64,000 nt of DNA from Planctomycetia bacterium (GTDB taxonomy: Bacteria; Planctomycetota; Planctomycetia; Pirellulales; UBA1268). Positions 48,886 through 57,622 of this stretch are shown here, in pieces. Below the pieces are notes generated by a model. That model was not told where the DNA came from, searched no databases, and saw only the letters and a program-made list of their open reading frames with translations. The stretch is from assembly GCA_021414115.1 (NCBI GenBank), contig JAIOPD010000030.1:1-64000 (forward strand), written 5' to 3'. Each line of letters opens with the position of its first letter. The first letter of the stretch is position 1. The position numbers and the translations under genes are program-made.

Positions 48886-49083
48886 TCAGCTGCGCTTGCG
48901 GTCTTCGAGGCCCATGCGGGCGATGAGGCCGTCGCAGCCGGCGGTCATCTTGCGGAGCTTGTCGGCAATGACGAGCTTCTCGCTGGTGGTGGCCTTCTTG
49001 AGCTTGGCCTGGAACTTGACGAGCTTCTGGCGACGGTGCCGACGTCGCTTGACTTCCTTCATCCGATTGCTGATGCCGCCCAT
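48886..49083 (-). CDS. Small basic protein, DUF6800-like
   Basis: MGGISNRMKEVKRRRHRRQKLVKFQAKLKKATTSEKLVIADKLRKMTAGCDGLIARMGLEDRKRS; recalled planctomycete small-protein family. Confidence 0.75.
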   Translation of the reverse strand: MGGISNRMKEVKRRRHRRQKLVKFQAKLKKATTSEKLVIADKLRKMTAGCDGLIARMGLEDRKRS

Positions 49084-49176
49084 GAACAGGATTCCTACGG
49101 GGTGTGCGGGAAAACGGAAACTGTAGGAAACCGGGCGAATTGAGTCAAAGCGCGTGCGTGAGGGGGCGGCGACACG

Positions 49177-49956
49177 CTACCAGCAGGTCCGCCCGCCGTT
49201 GACCGCGATTGTCTGGCCGGTGACGAATCCGGCCTCCTGGCTGGCGAGATAGACGGCCGCCCAGCCGACTTCATCGGGTCTGCCCCAGCGACCCATGGGG
49301 ATGGTGGCCAGGTAGGCGTCCTTGTCGGCCTGAGGATCGTGTTCATGCCGCTCCACCGGAATCCAGCCGGGGGCGATCATGTTGACGGTGATCCCGTGCG
49401 GTGCGAGTTCGTGACACATGCTGCGCGACCAGCCGGTCTGGCCCCCCTTGGCGGCCACGTAGGCGGAGAACGGGGCTACGCCGAGAAGAAAGACCTCGCT
49501 GGTGATGTTGATGATGCGGCCGTAGCGACGTGCCTTCATGCCGGGCAGCAGCCGGCGCGCCAGGAGGTAGGGACTCTTCACGAAGAAGTCGAGCATCTGC
49601 TGGTGGAAATCCCAGTCGTATTCCTCGATGGGTTTCAGCGGCTGTGCCGGGGTGGCATTGACCACGACGATATCGACGGGGCCGAGCGACCGCTCCACGG
49701 CCGTGATCATGGTGTCGATCCCGGCCGCACTCGTGACGTCGGCGGGAAATGCGTCGGCCTCGATGCCGGCAGCCCGTAGCTCCGCGAGCGTCTCGTCAGC
49801 CCGGGTCTTCGAATGGGCGTAGTTGATCGCCACCTTCGCACCGCTCAGGCCGAGGCAGGTGGCCGTGGCCTTCCCCAGACCGGTGGACGATCCGGTGACG
49901 ACGGCCACGCGGCCAGCGAGCGAGAAGGGTAATCGTGGAGACGGCGCGGTCATCAT
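49177..49956 (-). CDS. SDR family oxidoreductase
   Basis: VAVVTGSSTGLGKATATCLGLSGAKVAINY, NATPAQ, YVAAKGGQTGWSRSMCHELAPHGITVNMIAPGW. Confidence 0.95.
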   Translation of the reverse strand: MMTAPSPRLPFSLAGRVAVVTGSSTGLGKATATCLGLSGAKVAINYAHSKTRADETLAELRAAGIEADAFPADVTSAAGIDTMITAVERSLGPVDIVVVNATPAQPLKPIEEYDWDFHQQMLDFFVKSPYLLARRLLPGMKARRYGRIINITSEVFLLGVAPFSAYVAAKGGQTGWSRSMCHELAPHGITVNMIAPGWIPVERHEHDPQADKDAYLATIPMGRWGRPDEVGWAAVYLASQEAGFVTGQTIAVNGGRTCW

Positions 49957-49999
49957 CGAGTTCCAGAAGGCCGAGGGACGAAGGAAAACGGCAGCGCCA

Positions 50000-51169
50000 T
50001 CAGCGGATCGACGGCGCCCAGGTGTTCGTGACGTGGTGCATGATGCTTGCGATCGCCCCCTGACGCTTGCTCGACCGTGCGGCCACGATCGTGCAATCGG
50101 AGAGCGAGGCGGTGAGGGTCCGCTGTTTTACCCGTTCCAGCACCCGGGCAAATCGCTCCTCCGAACCAGCCAGAAGCGTGCCGTGCACGAACAGCGACGT
50201 GGGATTGAAGATGTTGATCACCGCCGCGATCGCGATGGCGAGGTGTTCGGTAACCGTGCGGATCTCGTGCTGGAAATCGGCGGCCCGGTCGTCGAGGAGC
50301 GTGGCGGCCTTGGCCATATCGAGCGGGTGGCCGAGCCTCTCTGCGAGGAGCCGCAGCAGCGCTGCGTCGGTCGCAAGGGTTTCCAGGCAGCCCCGGTTGC
50401 CACAGCCGCACCGCAGGCCGTCGGGGGCGACGGTGATGTGCCCTACCTCGCCCGCCATCCCGCTGTGGCCCGCGAGCAACTGCCCGCCGCTCATCACGCC
50501 CAGGCCCAGCCCCGTCGTCGCATCGAGCACCGCGAAGTCCTCGAGTCCGCGGGCGTCGCCATACATCCGCTCCGAGAGGCACAGGGCGTCGGTCTCCTGC
50601 GCAAGCAGGCAGGGCACGCCCAGGCGATCTTCCAGGTCGCGAGCCGGATTTCGCTTGTCGAGAATGCGGAGATTCGGCGAGAAGACGATCTCCCGGAGCC
50701 GTTCGTTGACGAGGCCGGGCACGCTGACGCCGATCCCGTGCACGGTGCCCCTGATTCCGGCCAGCAGTTCACGGCACTCATGCTCGATGCCGTCGATCAC
50801 CGCCGCGTAGGTCTCGGGAGTCGGCAGCCGGCGGGTCTGCTCTTCCGTCACCTTTCCGTCGAGCCCTGCCGCCACGATGCAGCAGGTCGAGGCATCGACG
50901 ACCACACCGAGCACGGCTGCCGACTCGGCGGCCATGCGAACGAGCCGGCCGGGGCGACCGAGGGCCGGCTCGACGGGGTCGAGCTCTTCGAGCAGGCCGC
51001 GGGAGAGCAGAAGGTCAACCGCCTTCGACACCGTGGGGGCCGTGAGTCCCGACGTGCGGGCCAGCATCGCGCGCGAAGACGGCCCCTGCTGCTGGATCAC
51101 CTCCAGAAGCCGCCGTTCGTTGATCCGCCTCAGGAGCGTCGATTCGACGCGATTGGTGCGCTTGGTCAT
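50000..51169 (-). CDS. ROK family transcriptional regulator (NagC-like)
   Basis: N-terminal wHTH RRINERRLLEVIQQQGPSSRAMLARTSGLTAPTVSKAVDLLLSRGLLEE; ROK: VLDATTGLGLGVMSGGQLLAGHSGMAGEVGHITVAPDGLRCGCGNRGCLETLA. Confidence 0.95.
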   Translation of the reverse strand: MTKRTNRVESTLLRRINERRLLEVIQQQGPSSRAMLARTSGLTAPTVSKAVDLLLSRGLLEELDPVEPALGRPGRLVRMAAESAAVLGVVVDASTCCIVAAGLDGKVTEEQTRRLPTPETYAAVIDGIEHECRELLAGIRGTVHGIGVSVPGLVNERLREIVFSPNLRILDKRNPARDLEDRLGVPCLLAQETDALCLSERMYGDARGLEDFAVLDATTGLGLGVMSGGQLLAGHSGMAGEVGHITVAPDGLRCGCGNRGCLETLATDAALLRLLAERLGHPLDMAKAATLLDDRAADFQHEIRTVTEHLAIAIAAVINIFNPTSLFVHGTLLAGSEERFARVLERVKQRTLTASLSDCTIVAARSSKRQGAIASIMHHVTNTWAPSIR

Positions 51170-51196
51170 GAGATCGCGGCCCGGCCGCGGACCGAC

Positions 51197-51238
51197 AGAA
51201 TATCGCGAAGTTGACACTTTGTAAAGCACGCTTAGAAT
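51197..51238. promoter_or_regulatory. Overlapping divergent sigma70 promoters
   Basis: + strand TTGACA(51211)-N16-TAGAAT(51233); - strand TTTACA(51225-51220)-N17-TATTCT(51202-51197). Confidence 0.7.
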
Positions 51239-51276
51239 GTGTTCCGTTGGAGTCCACGCTGGATCGCGAGGAGCCG

Positions 51277-54177
51277 ATGCAAGCCGTAAGAATGTTTCGC
51301 AGGGCCTTGTTTTCCAGCGGATTGACGGTCGCGGTCGGGCTCGGCGGCGGCGTTGTCTGGGCAGCAGATCGGGTCGATTTCTCCCGAGACATTCAGCCGC
51401 TCATCGCGCGGCGATGTGTTGCCTGCCACGGGCCCGACACACAAGAAGGCGGACTGCGGCTCGACGACCCCGTTGGGGCCTCCAAGGAGCTCGACAGCGG
51501 TGCTCGAGCGATCGTGCCGGGGAAGCCCGCCGAGAGCGTGATCCTCGAACGCATCACGTCCACTGACCCGGATCTCCAAATGCCCCCCGAGGGGCCCCGA
51601 CTCACGGCACAGCAGGTCGACGCCCTCGAGCGGTGGATCAGCGAGGGGGCCGAGTGGAAGGAACACTGGGCGTTTCGGCCGCTTGAGCGGCCGGCTGTGC
51701 CCGCAGAGAGCGCCGCCGCCAATCCGATCGACGCCTTCATCCGTCGAGATCTCGCCCGCCGCGGCCTGCCGGTACCGAAGCCGGCCGAGAAGGTCGCGCT
51801 TTTGCGTCGCGTGACCTACGACGTGACGGGTCTGCCCCCGTCAGAGCAGGAACTCCACGACTTTCTGGCAGACGATTCGCAGCAAGCGTGGGAGCGGGTG
51901 GTGGACCGGCTGCTTGCCTCGCCGCACTATGGCGAGCAGTGGGCGCGGCACTGGCTCGATCTCGTCCGTTACGCTGAAACCAACTCCTTCGAGCGCGATG
52001 GAAAAAAGCCGCATGCCTGGCGCTACCGCGACTACTGCATCCGCTCGTTCAACGACGACAAGCCGTACGACCGCTTCGTGCTCGAGCAACTCGCTGGCGA
52101 CGAGTTGCCGAATCCCGGGCCCGATGAGATCGTCGCGACGGGATATTACCGGCTGGGTGTCTGGGACGACGAGCCGGCCGACCAGGAGCAGGCACGCTAC
52201 GACTGGCTCGATGACATCGTTTCGACGACCGGCCAGACGTTCCTCGGCCTCACCGTCAACTGCGCCCGTTGCCACGACCACAAGATCGATCCGATTCCGC
52301 AAAAGGATTACTACGCTCTCCTGGCGTTCTTCCAGAACATCACGCGGATGCAGACGGTCGGCACGAACATCGAACGGCCGATCTTCAGGAGCGACGCCGA
52401 CCGGCAGGCCCATGACGAGCAGGTGGCTGCGCTCAATCGTCGCCGTGACGAGGCCCAGCAGACGGTCAGCGCGATCGAGCGCGGCTTCCGCTCCAAATGG
52501 GAGAAGCTGCACTCGCAGGCGGCGACGGGTGGTGGCGACATCGACGACCTCCAGTTCCGGTTCTACCGGGACACGTGGCAAGCTCTCCCCGTGTTCGACG
52601 AACTCCGGCCCGAGGACCAGGGCATCGTCGCCTCGAACCTGTTTGACATCACGGTCGCCCCGTCACTGCGGCCCGACTCCTTCGGCTACGTGTTCACCGG
52701 ATTCCTGAAGGTCCCCTCTGACGGCGACTACAGGTTCGTGCTCGATTCGGATGACGGCGCCCGGCTCACAGTCGATGGCCGGGTTATCGTTGACTATGAC
52801 GGCATCCACGGAGAGGGGAGTCCGCGGGCGGCAAGCGTCGCTCTCAAGGCCGGACGGCTACCGATCCGGCTGGACTACTTCCAAGGGCTGCACGGCAAGG
52901 GGCTTTCGCTGTCGTGGTCTGGCCCCGGAGTCGAGCAACGCTGGCTCTCTGCGAGTGGAAAACGGCACGAGTACCAGCTCGCCGATGCCATCAAGGCCGA
53001 CGGCGAGAAGATCCTCGGGGTCGAGGGGAAAAAGGACTTCGCGGCCAAGCTCGTGACGCTCGACCAGTTGAAGAAGGAGACGGTTCCCGTCGACATGGCG
53101 TTGGCCGTGTCGGAGTTTGGCCCCAAGCCGAAGCCGACCTACGTCTTGTACCGGGGGAATCCGCATGCGGAGCTGAAGCCCGAGAACCGCGTCGAGCCCG
53201 CGTTTCCCTCGGTCCTCCGGGCCCCGACTCCCGAGATCGTGCCGCTGGTGACGGCCAACACGACCGGCCGGCGCACGGCGCTGGCGAAGTGGCTCGTCGC
53301 GGCCGCCAACCCGCTGACCGCGCGGGTGATGGCCAATCGAATCTGGCAGTATCACTTCGGCCGCGGAATCGTGCGCAGCCCCAACAACTTCGGCTTTGCC
53401 GGCGACCCGCCAACGCATCCCGAGCTGCTCGACTGGCTGGCGAGCGAGCTCATCGCCCGTAACTGGCGGCTCAAGCCTGTCCACAAGTTGATCCTCATGT
53501 CAGACGCGTATCGGGCGGCATCGACCGCACAGCCCGATGCCATCGCACGGGATCCGCTCAACGACGCCTTCTGGCGGTTCGACATGCGGCGGCTTTCCGC
53601 CGAGGAGATCCGCGACTCGATCCACGTGGCCAGCGGTGCGTTCAACCCAAAGATGTTCGGCCCCGGTGTCTTTCCCGAGATTCCTCCGGATGTGATGGCC
53701 GGCCAGTCGCGACCGGGCGCCGGCTGGGGGAAGTCGGCCCCGGAGGAGCAGGCCCGCCGCACCATCTACGCCCATGTGAAGCGGTCGCTCATCACTCCGA
53801 TCGTCGCCGACTTCGACGTGGCCGACACCGACACAAGCTGCCCGGTGCGGTTCGTGACCACCCAGTCCACGCAGGCGCTCGGCATGATGAACGGTGGTTT
53901 CCTGCATCAGCAGGCCCGCGCGTTCGCCGAGCGTGTGCGGCGTGAGGCGCTCTCGGCGAACACGCAGCCGGGCGTCTTGGCTGACGACGATACCGCCGCG
54001 ATCGTCCGTCGCGCGCTCGAGATCGCGCTTACTCGGCCCGTTCAGGACGACGAGGTGGCCCGGGGGGTCGCACTCGTCAACGCCCTGGAGGATCAGGACG
54101 GTGTCGGCCCCAGCCGCGCGATCGAACTTTACTGCCTCAAAGTCCTCAACCTCAACGAGTTCATCTACCTGGATTGA
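51277..54177 (+). CDS. PSCyt1 (planctomycete cytochrome c) + DUF1549 + PA14-like + DUF1553 protein
   Basis: DFSRDIQPLIARRCVACHGPDTQEGGLRLD; VTYDVTGLPPSEQELHDFLAD; PA14-like FGYVFTGFLKVPSDGDYRFVLDSDDGARLTVDGRVIVDYDGIHG; ANPLTARVMANRIWQYHFGRGIVRSPNNFG. Confidence 0.93.
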   Translation: MQAVRMFRRALFSSGLTVAVGLGGGVVWAADRVDFSRDIQPLIARRCVACHGPDTQEGGLRLDDPVGASKELDSGARAIVPGKPAESVILERITSTDPDLQMPPEGPRLTAQQVDALERWISEGAEWKEHWAFRPLERPAVPAESAAANPIDAFIRRDLARRGLPVPKPAEKVALLRRVTYDVTGLPPSEQELHDFLADDSQQAWERVVDRLLASPHYGEQWARHWLDLVRYAETNSFERDGKKPHAWRYRDYCIRSFNDDKPYDRFVLEQLAGDELPNPGPDEIVATGYYRLGVWDDEPADQEQARYDWLDDIVSTTGQTFLGLTVNCARCHDHKIDPIPQKDYYALLAFFQNITRMQTVGTNIERPIFRSDADRQAHDEQVAALNRRRDEAQQTVSAIERGFRSKWEKLHSQAATGGGDIDDLQFRFYRDTWQALPVFDELRPEDQGIVASNLFDITVAPSLRPDSFGYVFTGFLKVPSDGDYRFVLDSDDGARLTVDGRVIVDYDGIHGEGSPRAASVALKAGRLPIRLDYFQGLHGKGLSLSWSGPGVEQRWLSASGKRHEYQLADAIKADGEKILGVEGKKDFAAKLVTLDQLKKETVPVDMALAVSEFGPKPKPTYVLYRGNPHAELKPENRVEPAFPSVLRAPTPEIVPLVTANTTGRRTALAKWLVAAANPLTARVMANRIWQYHFGRGIVRSPNNFGFAGDPPTHPELLDWLASELIARNWRLKPVHKLILMSDAYRAASTAQPDAIARDPLNDAFWRFDMRRLSAEEIRDSIHVASGAFNPKMFGPGVFPEIPPDVMAGQSRPGAGWGKSAPEEQARRTIYAHVKRSLITPIVADFDVADTDTSCPVRFVTTQSTQALGMMNGGFLHQQARAFAERVRREALSANTQPGVLADDDTAAIVRRALEIALTRPVQDDEVARGVALVNALEDQDGVGPSRAIELYCLKVLNLNEFIYLD

Positions 54178-54212
54178 GCCGTCGGGGATCCCGACCGCAC
54201 CGGAGAACAGCC

Positions 54213-55712
54213 ATGCCTTCGCCGTCACGGCCACACGGGGACTTCTGCCATCGCACTCGCCGCGAGTTCTTCTGGGAGGCTGGCGGCTCGTTCACGGGGC
54301 TCGCGCTCTCGGGGTTGCTCGACTCGGGATTCTTCGCCCGGCAGACTCAGGCCGCCACGGGCACGCCGTTCATCAATCCGCTGGCGGCGAAGCCGCCGAT
54401 GTTCGCGCCCCGGGCGAAGAGCGTGATCTTCCTCTTCATGTACGGCGGCCCGAGCCACGTCGACACCTTCGACTACAAGCCGGCGCTGTATCCGCTCGAC
54501 GGCAAGACGATCGACGTGAAGACGAAGGGACGTGGTGGCGAGAAGAGCCAGGGCCGCGTCGTTGGCCCCAAGTGGAAGTTCAAGCAATACGGCCAGTCCG
54601 GCAAGTGGGTCAGCGAGCTGTTTCCACATATTGCGACGCATGTCGACGACATCGCGTTCCTCCATTCGATGACGGCCGACTCGCCGATCCATGGCTCGGC
54701 CATGCTGCAGATGAACTCCGGCAAGATCCAATCGGGCGCTCCCTGCCTGGGCTCCTGGGTGAACTACGGGCTCGGCAGTGTCAACGAAAACCTGCCGGGG
54801 TTTGTCGTCATGCTCGATCCCACGGGCGGGCCGATCTCGGGTGCCAAGAACTGGTCGAGCGGCTACATGCCGGCGACGTTCCAAGGCACGCTCCTGCGGA
54901 GCAAGGGGGCACCGATTCTCGACCTCGCCCCGCCCGACGACATGCCGCTCGAGGCCCAGCGGGCGATGCTCGACGCCCTTCGTGAGACGAACACCGCCCA
55001 CATGCTCACGCGCGGCGACAACACGGAACTTGCAGCCCGAATCGCCTCCTACGAACTCGCCTGGAAGATGCAGGAGCATGCCCCGGAGGCGGTTGATCTG
55101 GCGAGCGAGACGGAGGAAACAAAGAAGCTCTACGGCCTCGACAACCCTCGTACGGCCGACTTCGGCCGCCGCTGCCTCCTCGCGCGGCGGCTCGTGGAGC
55201 GGGGCGTGCGGTTCATCCAACTCTACTCCGGCGGCGCCCACAACGACGACAACTGGGACGCCCACGGCGATCTCGTGAAGAACCACGAGTTCCACGCCGG
55301 CAATACGGACCAGCCGGTTGCGGCGTTGCTCACGGACCTCAAGCGGTCCGGTCTGCTCGACTCCACGCTCGTGATCTGGGGGGGCGAGTTTGGCCGGCAG
55401 CCGACGGCGGAGTACGCCGAGGGCACGGGCCGCGATCACAACGCGTTCGGGTTTACGATGTGGATGGCCGGCGGCGGGATCAAGGGGGGCGTGAGCGTGG
55501 GTGAAACCGACGAGCTCGGTTCCGCTGCGATCGCGCCAGGCTCGGGGCACGGCAACGGCGACAAGCCCGGCTTTCACGTCAAGAGCCTGCACGCGACCGT
55601 GCTCCATCAACTCGGCCTCGACCCCAACCGGCTTTCGTACTTTTTCGGCGGCCTCGATCAGAAACTCGTCGGCGTCGAGCACGTGCGTCCCATCAAGGAG
55701 ATCATCACATGA
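54213..55712 (+). CDS. DUF1501 family protein (Tat-like N-terminus)
   Basis: RREFFWEAGGSFTGLALSGLL; FLFMYGGPSHVDTFDYKP; LARRLVERGVRFIQLYSGGAHNDDNWDAHGDL; VIWGGEFGRQPTAEYAEGTGRDHN. Confidence 0.93.
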   Translation: MPSPSRPHGDFCHRTRREFFWEAGGSFTGLALSGLLDSGFFARQTQAATGTPFINPLAAKPPMFAPRAKSVIFLFMYGGPSHVDTFDYKPALYPLDGKTIDVKTKGRGGEKSQGRVVGPKWKFKQYGQSGKWVSELFPHIATHVDDIAFLHSMTADSPIHGSAMLQMNSGKIQSGAPCLGSWVNYGLGSVNENLPGFVVMLDPTGGPISGAKNWSSGYMPATFQGTLLRSKGAPILDLAPPDDMPLEAQRAMLDALRETNTAHMLTRGDNTELAARIASYELAWKMQEHAPEAVDLASETEETKKLYGLDNPRTADFGRRCLLARRLVERGVRFIQLYSGGAHNDDNWDAHGDLVKNHEFHAGNTDQPVAALLTDLKRSGLLDSTLVIWGGEFGRQPTAEYAEGTGRDHNAFGFTMWMAGGGIKGGVSVGETDELGSAAIAPGSGHGNGDKPGFHVKSLHATVLHQLGLDPNRLSYFFGGLDQKLVGVEHVRPIKEIIT

Positions 55713-56371
55713 TTCATGCCCGTTCTGTCGCCGCACTCCTGCTCGTGGCGGTCGCATCGACCGGGACCCTTGCGGAGGCAGCTCCCAAGGCCGAGCAGAC
55801 CGGAACGCCACGGCGCGTGCTGGCAGCCGACAGCTCAAAAAAGACGCTGGCTTCGATCGCAGCGACCGGTGAGGTCGAATGGCGACTCCCCGTGGGTGCG
55901 ATCCACGACCTCCAGCTCCTGCCTGACGGGCATCTGCTCTACCAGGACGGGTGGACGCGGATCATCGAGGTCGATCACGACGGGGTAGTGCGTCGGGAGA
56001 TCAAGCTCACGGTCGACTCTTCCTCCGCGCACTCCGACACCCGCAACGCGCGGAAGACCGATGCCGGCACCTATCTCGTGGCTCACGAGAAAGACGGCGT
56101 GGTCCGCGAATACGCCCCCGATGGAGCGGTCATCTGGGAGTTTGACGTACCGCTGTTCGACAAACCGCGACAAGGGGGCCACGGTCCCGAGGCGTTTGGC
56201 GACCAGACCTACTCGGCGGAGCGGCTGCCGAACGGCAACACGCTCATCGTCAACTGCCATGCCGGCCCCGACCAGCCACAGATCCTCGAAGTGACGCCCG
56301 ACAAACGCGTTGTCTGGACGTTCAAGGACTTCACGACCTTCGGCAACTCGATGCCCGTCGCCGTGGTTTAG
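55709..56371 (+). CDS. Secreted beta-propeller-like protein
   Basis: Repeated VEWRLPV..IHDLQLLPDGHLLYQD / IWEFDV...AERLPNGNTLIVNC / VVWTFKD blade-like motifs; 4-nt overlap with DUF1501 gene. Confidence 0.75.
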   Translation: MIHARSVAALLLVAVASTGTLAEAAPKAEQTGTPRRVLAADSSKKTLASIAATGEVEWRLPVGAIHDLQLLPDGHLLYQDGWTRIIEVDHDGVVRREIKLTVDSSSAHSDTRNARKTDAGTYLVAHEKDGVVREYAPDGAVIWEFDVPLFDKPRQGGHGPEAFGDQTYSAERLPNGNTLIVNCHAGPDQPQILEVTPDKRVVWTFKDFTTFGNSMPVAVV

Positions 56372-56459
56372 GCCCCCTGATCCTGCCGCCGGCCGGCATT
56401 TGTTATTGTGGAGGCCCCGAGGCGATGCCCCGGGACGAGTCCGTCCGGCGGACTCGTTT

Positions 56460-56546
56460 GGATGGGTGGCAGAGCGGTTGAATGCACCGGTCTTGAAAAC
56501 CGGCAGTCGCGAAAGCGGCTCGTGGGTTCAAATCCCACCCCATCCG
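56460..56546 (+). tRNA. tRNA-Ser (anticodon UGA)
   Basis: GGATGGG acceptor pairs with CCCATCC+G; anticodon loop CTTGAAA; long variable arm; T-arm GGTTCAAATCC. Confidence 0.95.
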
Positions 56547-56618
56547 TTTGTGGCGATCCCCGCTTTTCACCGGGGGCGGCATGCGGCAGCACGGTGTGCG
56601 TCAGACGGCTCCCACATG

Positions 56619-56645
56619 AGCCTCGCGCGAGCGCGGGGAATACGG
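56619..56645. repeat. Partial copy of the dispersed repeat (left arm fragment)
   Basis: AGCCTCGCGCGAGCGCGGGGAATACGG vs AGCCCCAAGCGCGAGCGCGGGGAATACGG. Confidence 0.65.
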
Positions 56646-56693
56646 ACTGCCTCGAGACGGTGACGGAATGCCCCTCTGCGCTGCCTCCGGGCG

Positions 56694-56800
56694 GGAAGCC
56701 CCAAGCGCGAGCGCGGGGAATACGGGTTGCCGTATCGTTCGGCTCCGCGCCGCCAACGAGGCCGCCGCCCGTCTACCCGTCGCTCGCGCTCCGGGCTTCC
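56694..56800. repeat. Dispersed palindromic intergenic repeat, copy E
   Basis: GGAAGCCCCAAGCGCGAGCGCGGGGAATACGG ... TACCCGTCGCTCGCGCTCCGGGCTTCC. Confidence 0.9.
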
Positions 56801-56985
56801 TGAGCGCGATGGGGCACGCGCGAGGCCCGCTCAAGTGACCCGTCCCCGGAAGGCCGAGAGGGCCGATCCTTCCGCTCAGGAGCCGCCCGAGCCCGAGAAA
56901 CCGTTGCGGAGGGGCCGTTGACCGGGCTATCCTTTATTCCTCAGAGCGGCCGGTTTCTCCGACACGACGAGCTGCGGCGTGAATC

Positions 56986-57477
56986 ATGAACCGTGATCCG
57001 GACGTCCGCTGGCAGCAGCGGCTCCAAAACTTTGAGCGGGCGCTGTCGCTGCTCGAGGATGCTCTCAGCCGGGGGCCTGGCGTGCTCAACCAGCTCGAGA
57101 AGGAAGGGACAGTTCAGCGATTCGAGTACACGCTGGAACTGGCGTGGAAGACGCTGAAGGACTATCTCGAGGAGAGCGGTATCGTGCTCTCGGCGGCTAC
57201 TCCACGGCAGGTGATCAAGGATGCCTTCGCCGCCAAGATCCTCGTTGACGGCCAGGCATGGATCGACATGATCGATCACCGCAACCTTCTGCCGCACACG
57301 TATGACCCGGCCAATTTCGAAGAGGCCGTGGGGGCCATTCACGGCCGGTACTTGCCCGCCTTGCGGCAGGTGCAGCCTTTGGATCGTATTACGCACCGCC
57401 CGCTCCGCGAGCATATCGATCGCGTGGGTATCCGCATCTACCAGACGGCGTCTCCGATACTTCACGCTTCGGCGTAG
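56986..57477 (+). CDS. HI0074-like nucleotidyltransferase substrate-binding (HEPN) protein, orphan
   Basis: RWQQRLQNFERALSLLEDALSRG...LEKEGTVQRFEYTLELAWKTLKDYLEESGI...ATPRQVIKDAFAAKIL-DGQAWIDMIDHRNLLPHTYD. Confidence 0.88.
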   Translation: MNRDPDVRWQQRLQNFERALSLLEDALSRGPGVLNQLEKEGTVQRFEYTLELAWKTLKDYLEESGIVLSAATPRQVIKDAFAAKILVDGQAWIDMIDHRNLLPHTYDPANFEEAVGAIHGRYLPALRQVQPLDRITHRPLREHIDRVGIRIYQTASPILHASA

Positions 57478-57622
57478 CGTGCAAGCAGTTCGCTCGGGGT
57501 GACGAGCACCTCGGCGAGCTTGCCGTCGCGCTTGGCGTAGACCGTCGTCTCAATCGTCATCGCCTCGAGCGAGAGGAGTTTCTGCCCCTTCGTGACGACG
57601 TCGCCGGGACGCACGGCGTGCG
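57478..57622 (-). pseudogene. 3' remnant of a pyruvate carboxylase-like gene (biotinyl domain), truncated
   Basis: [58 protein letters not shown] lysine replaced by Thr; homology stops at the DUF1552 stop codon. Confidence 0.75.
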
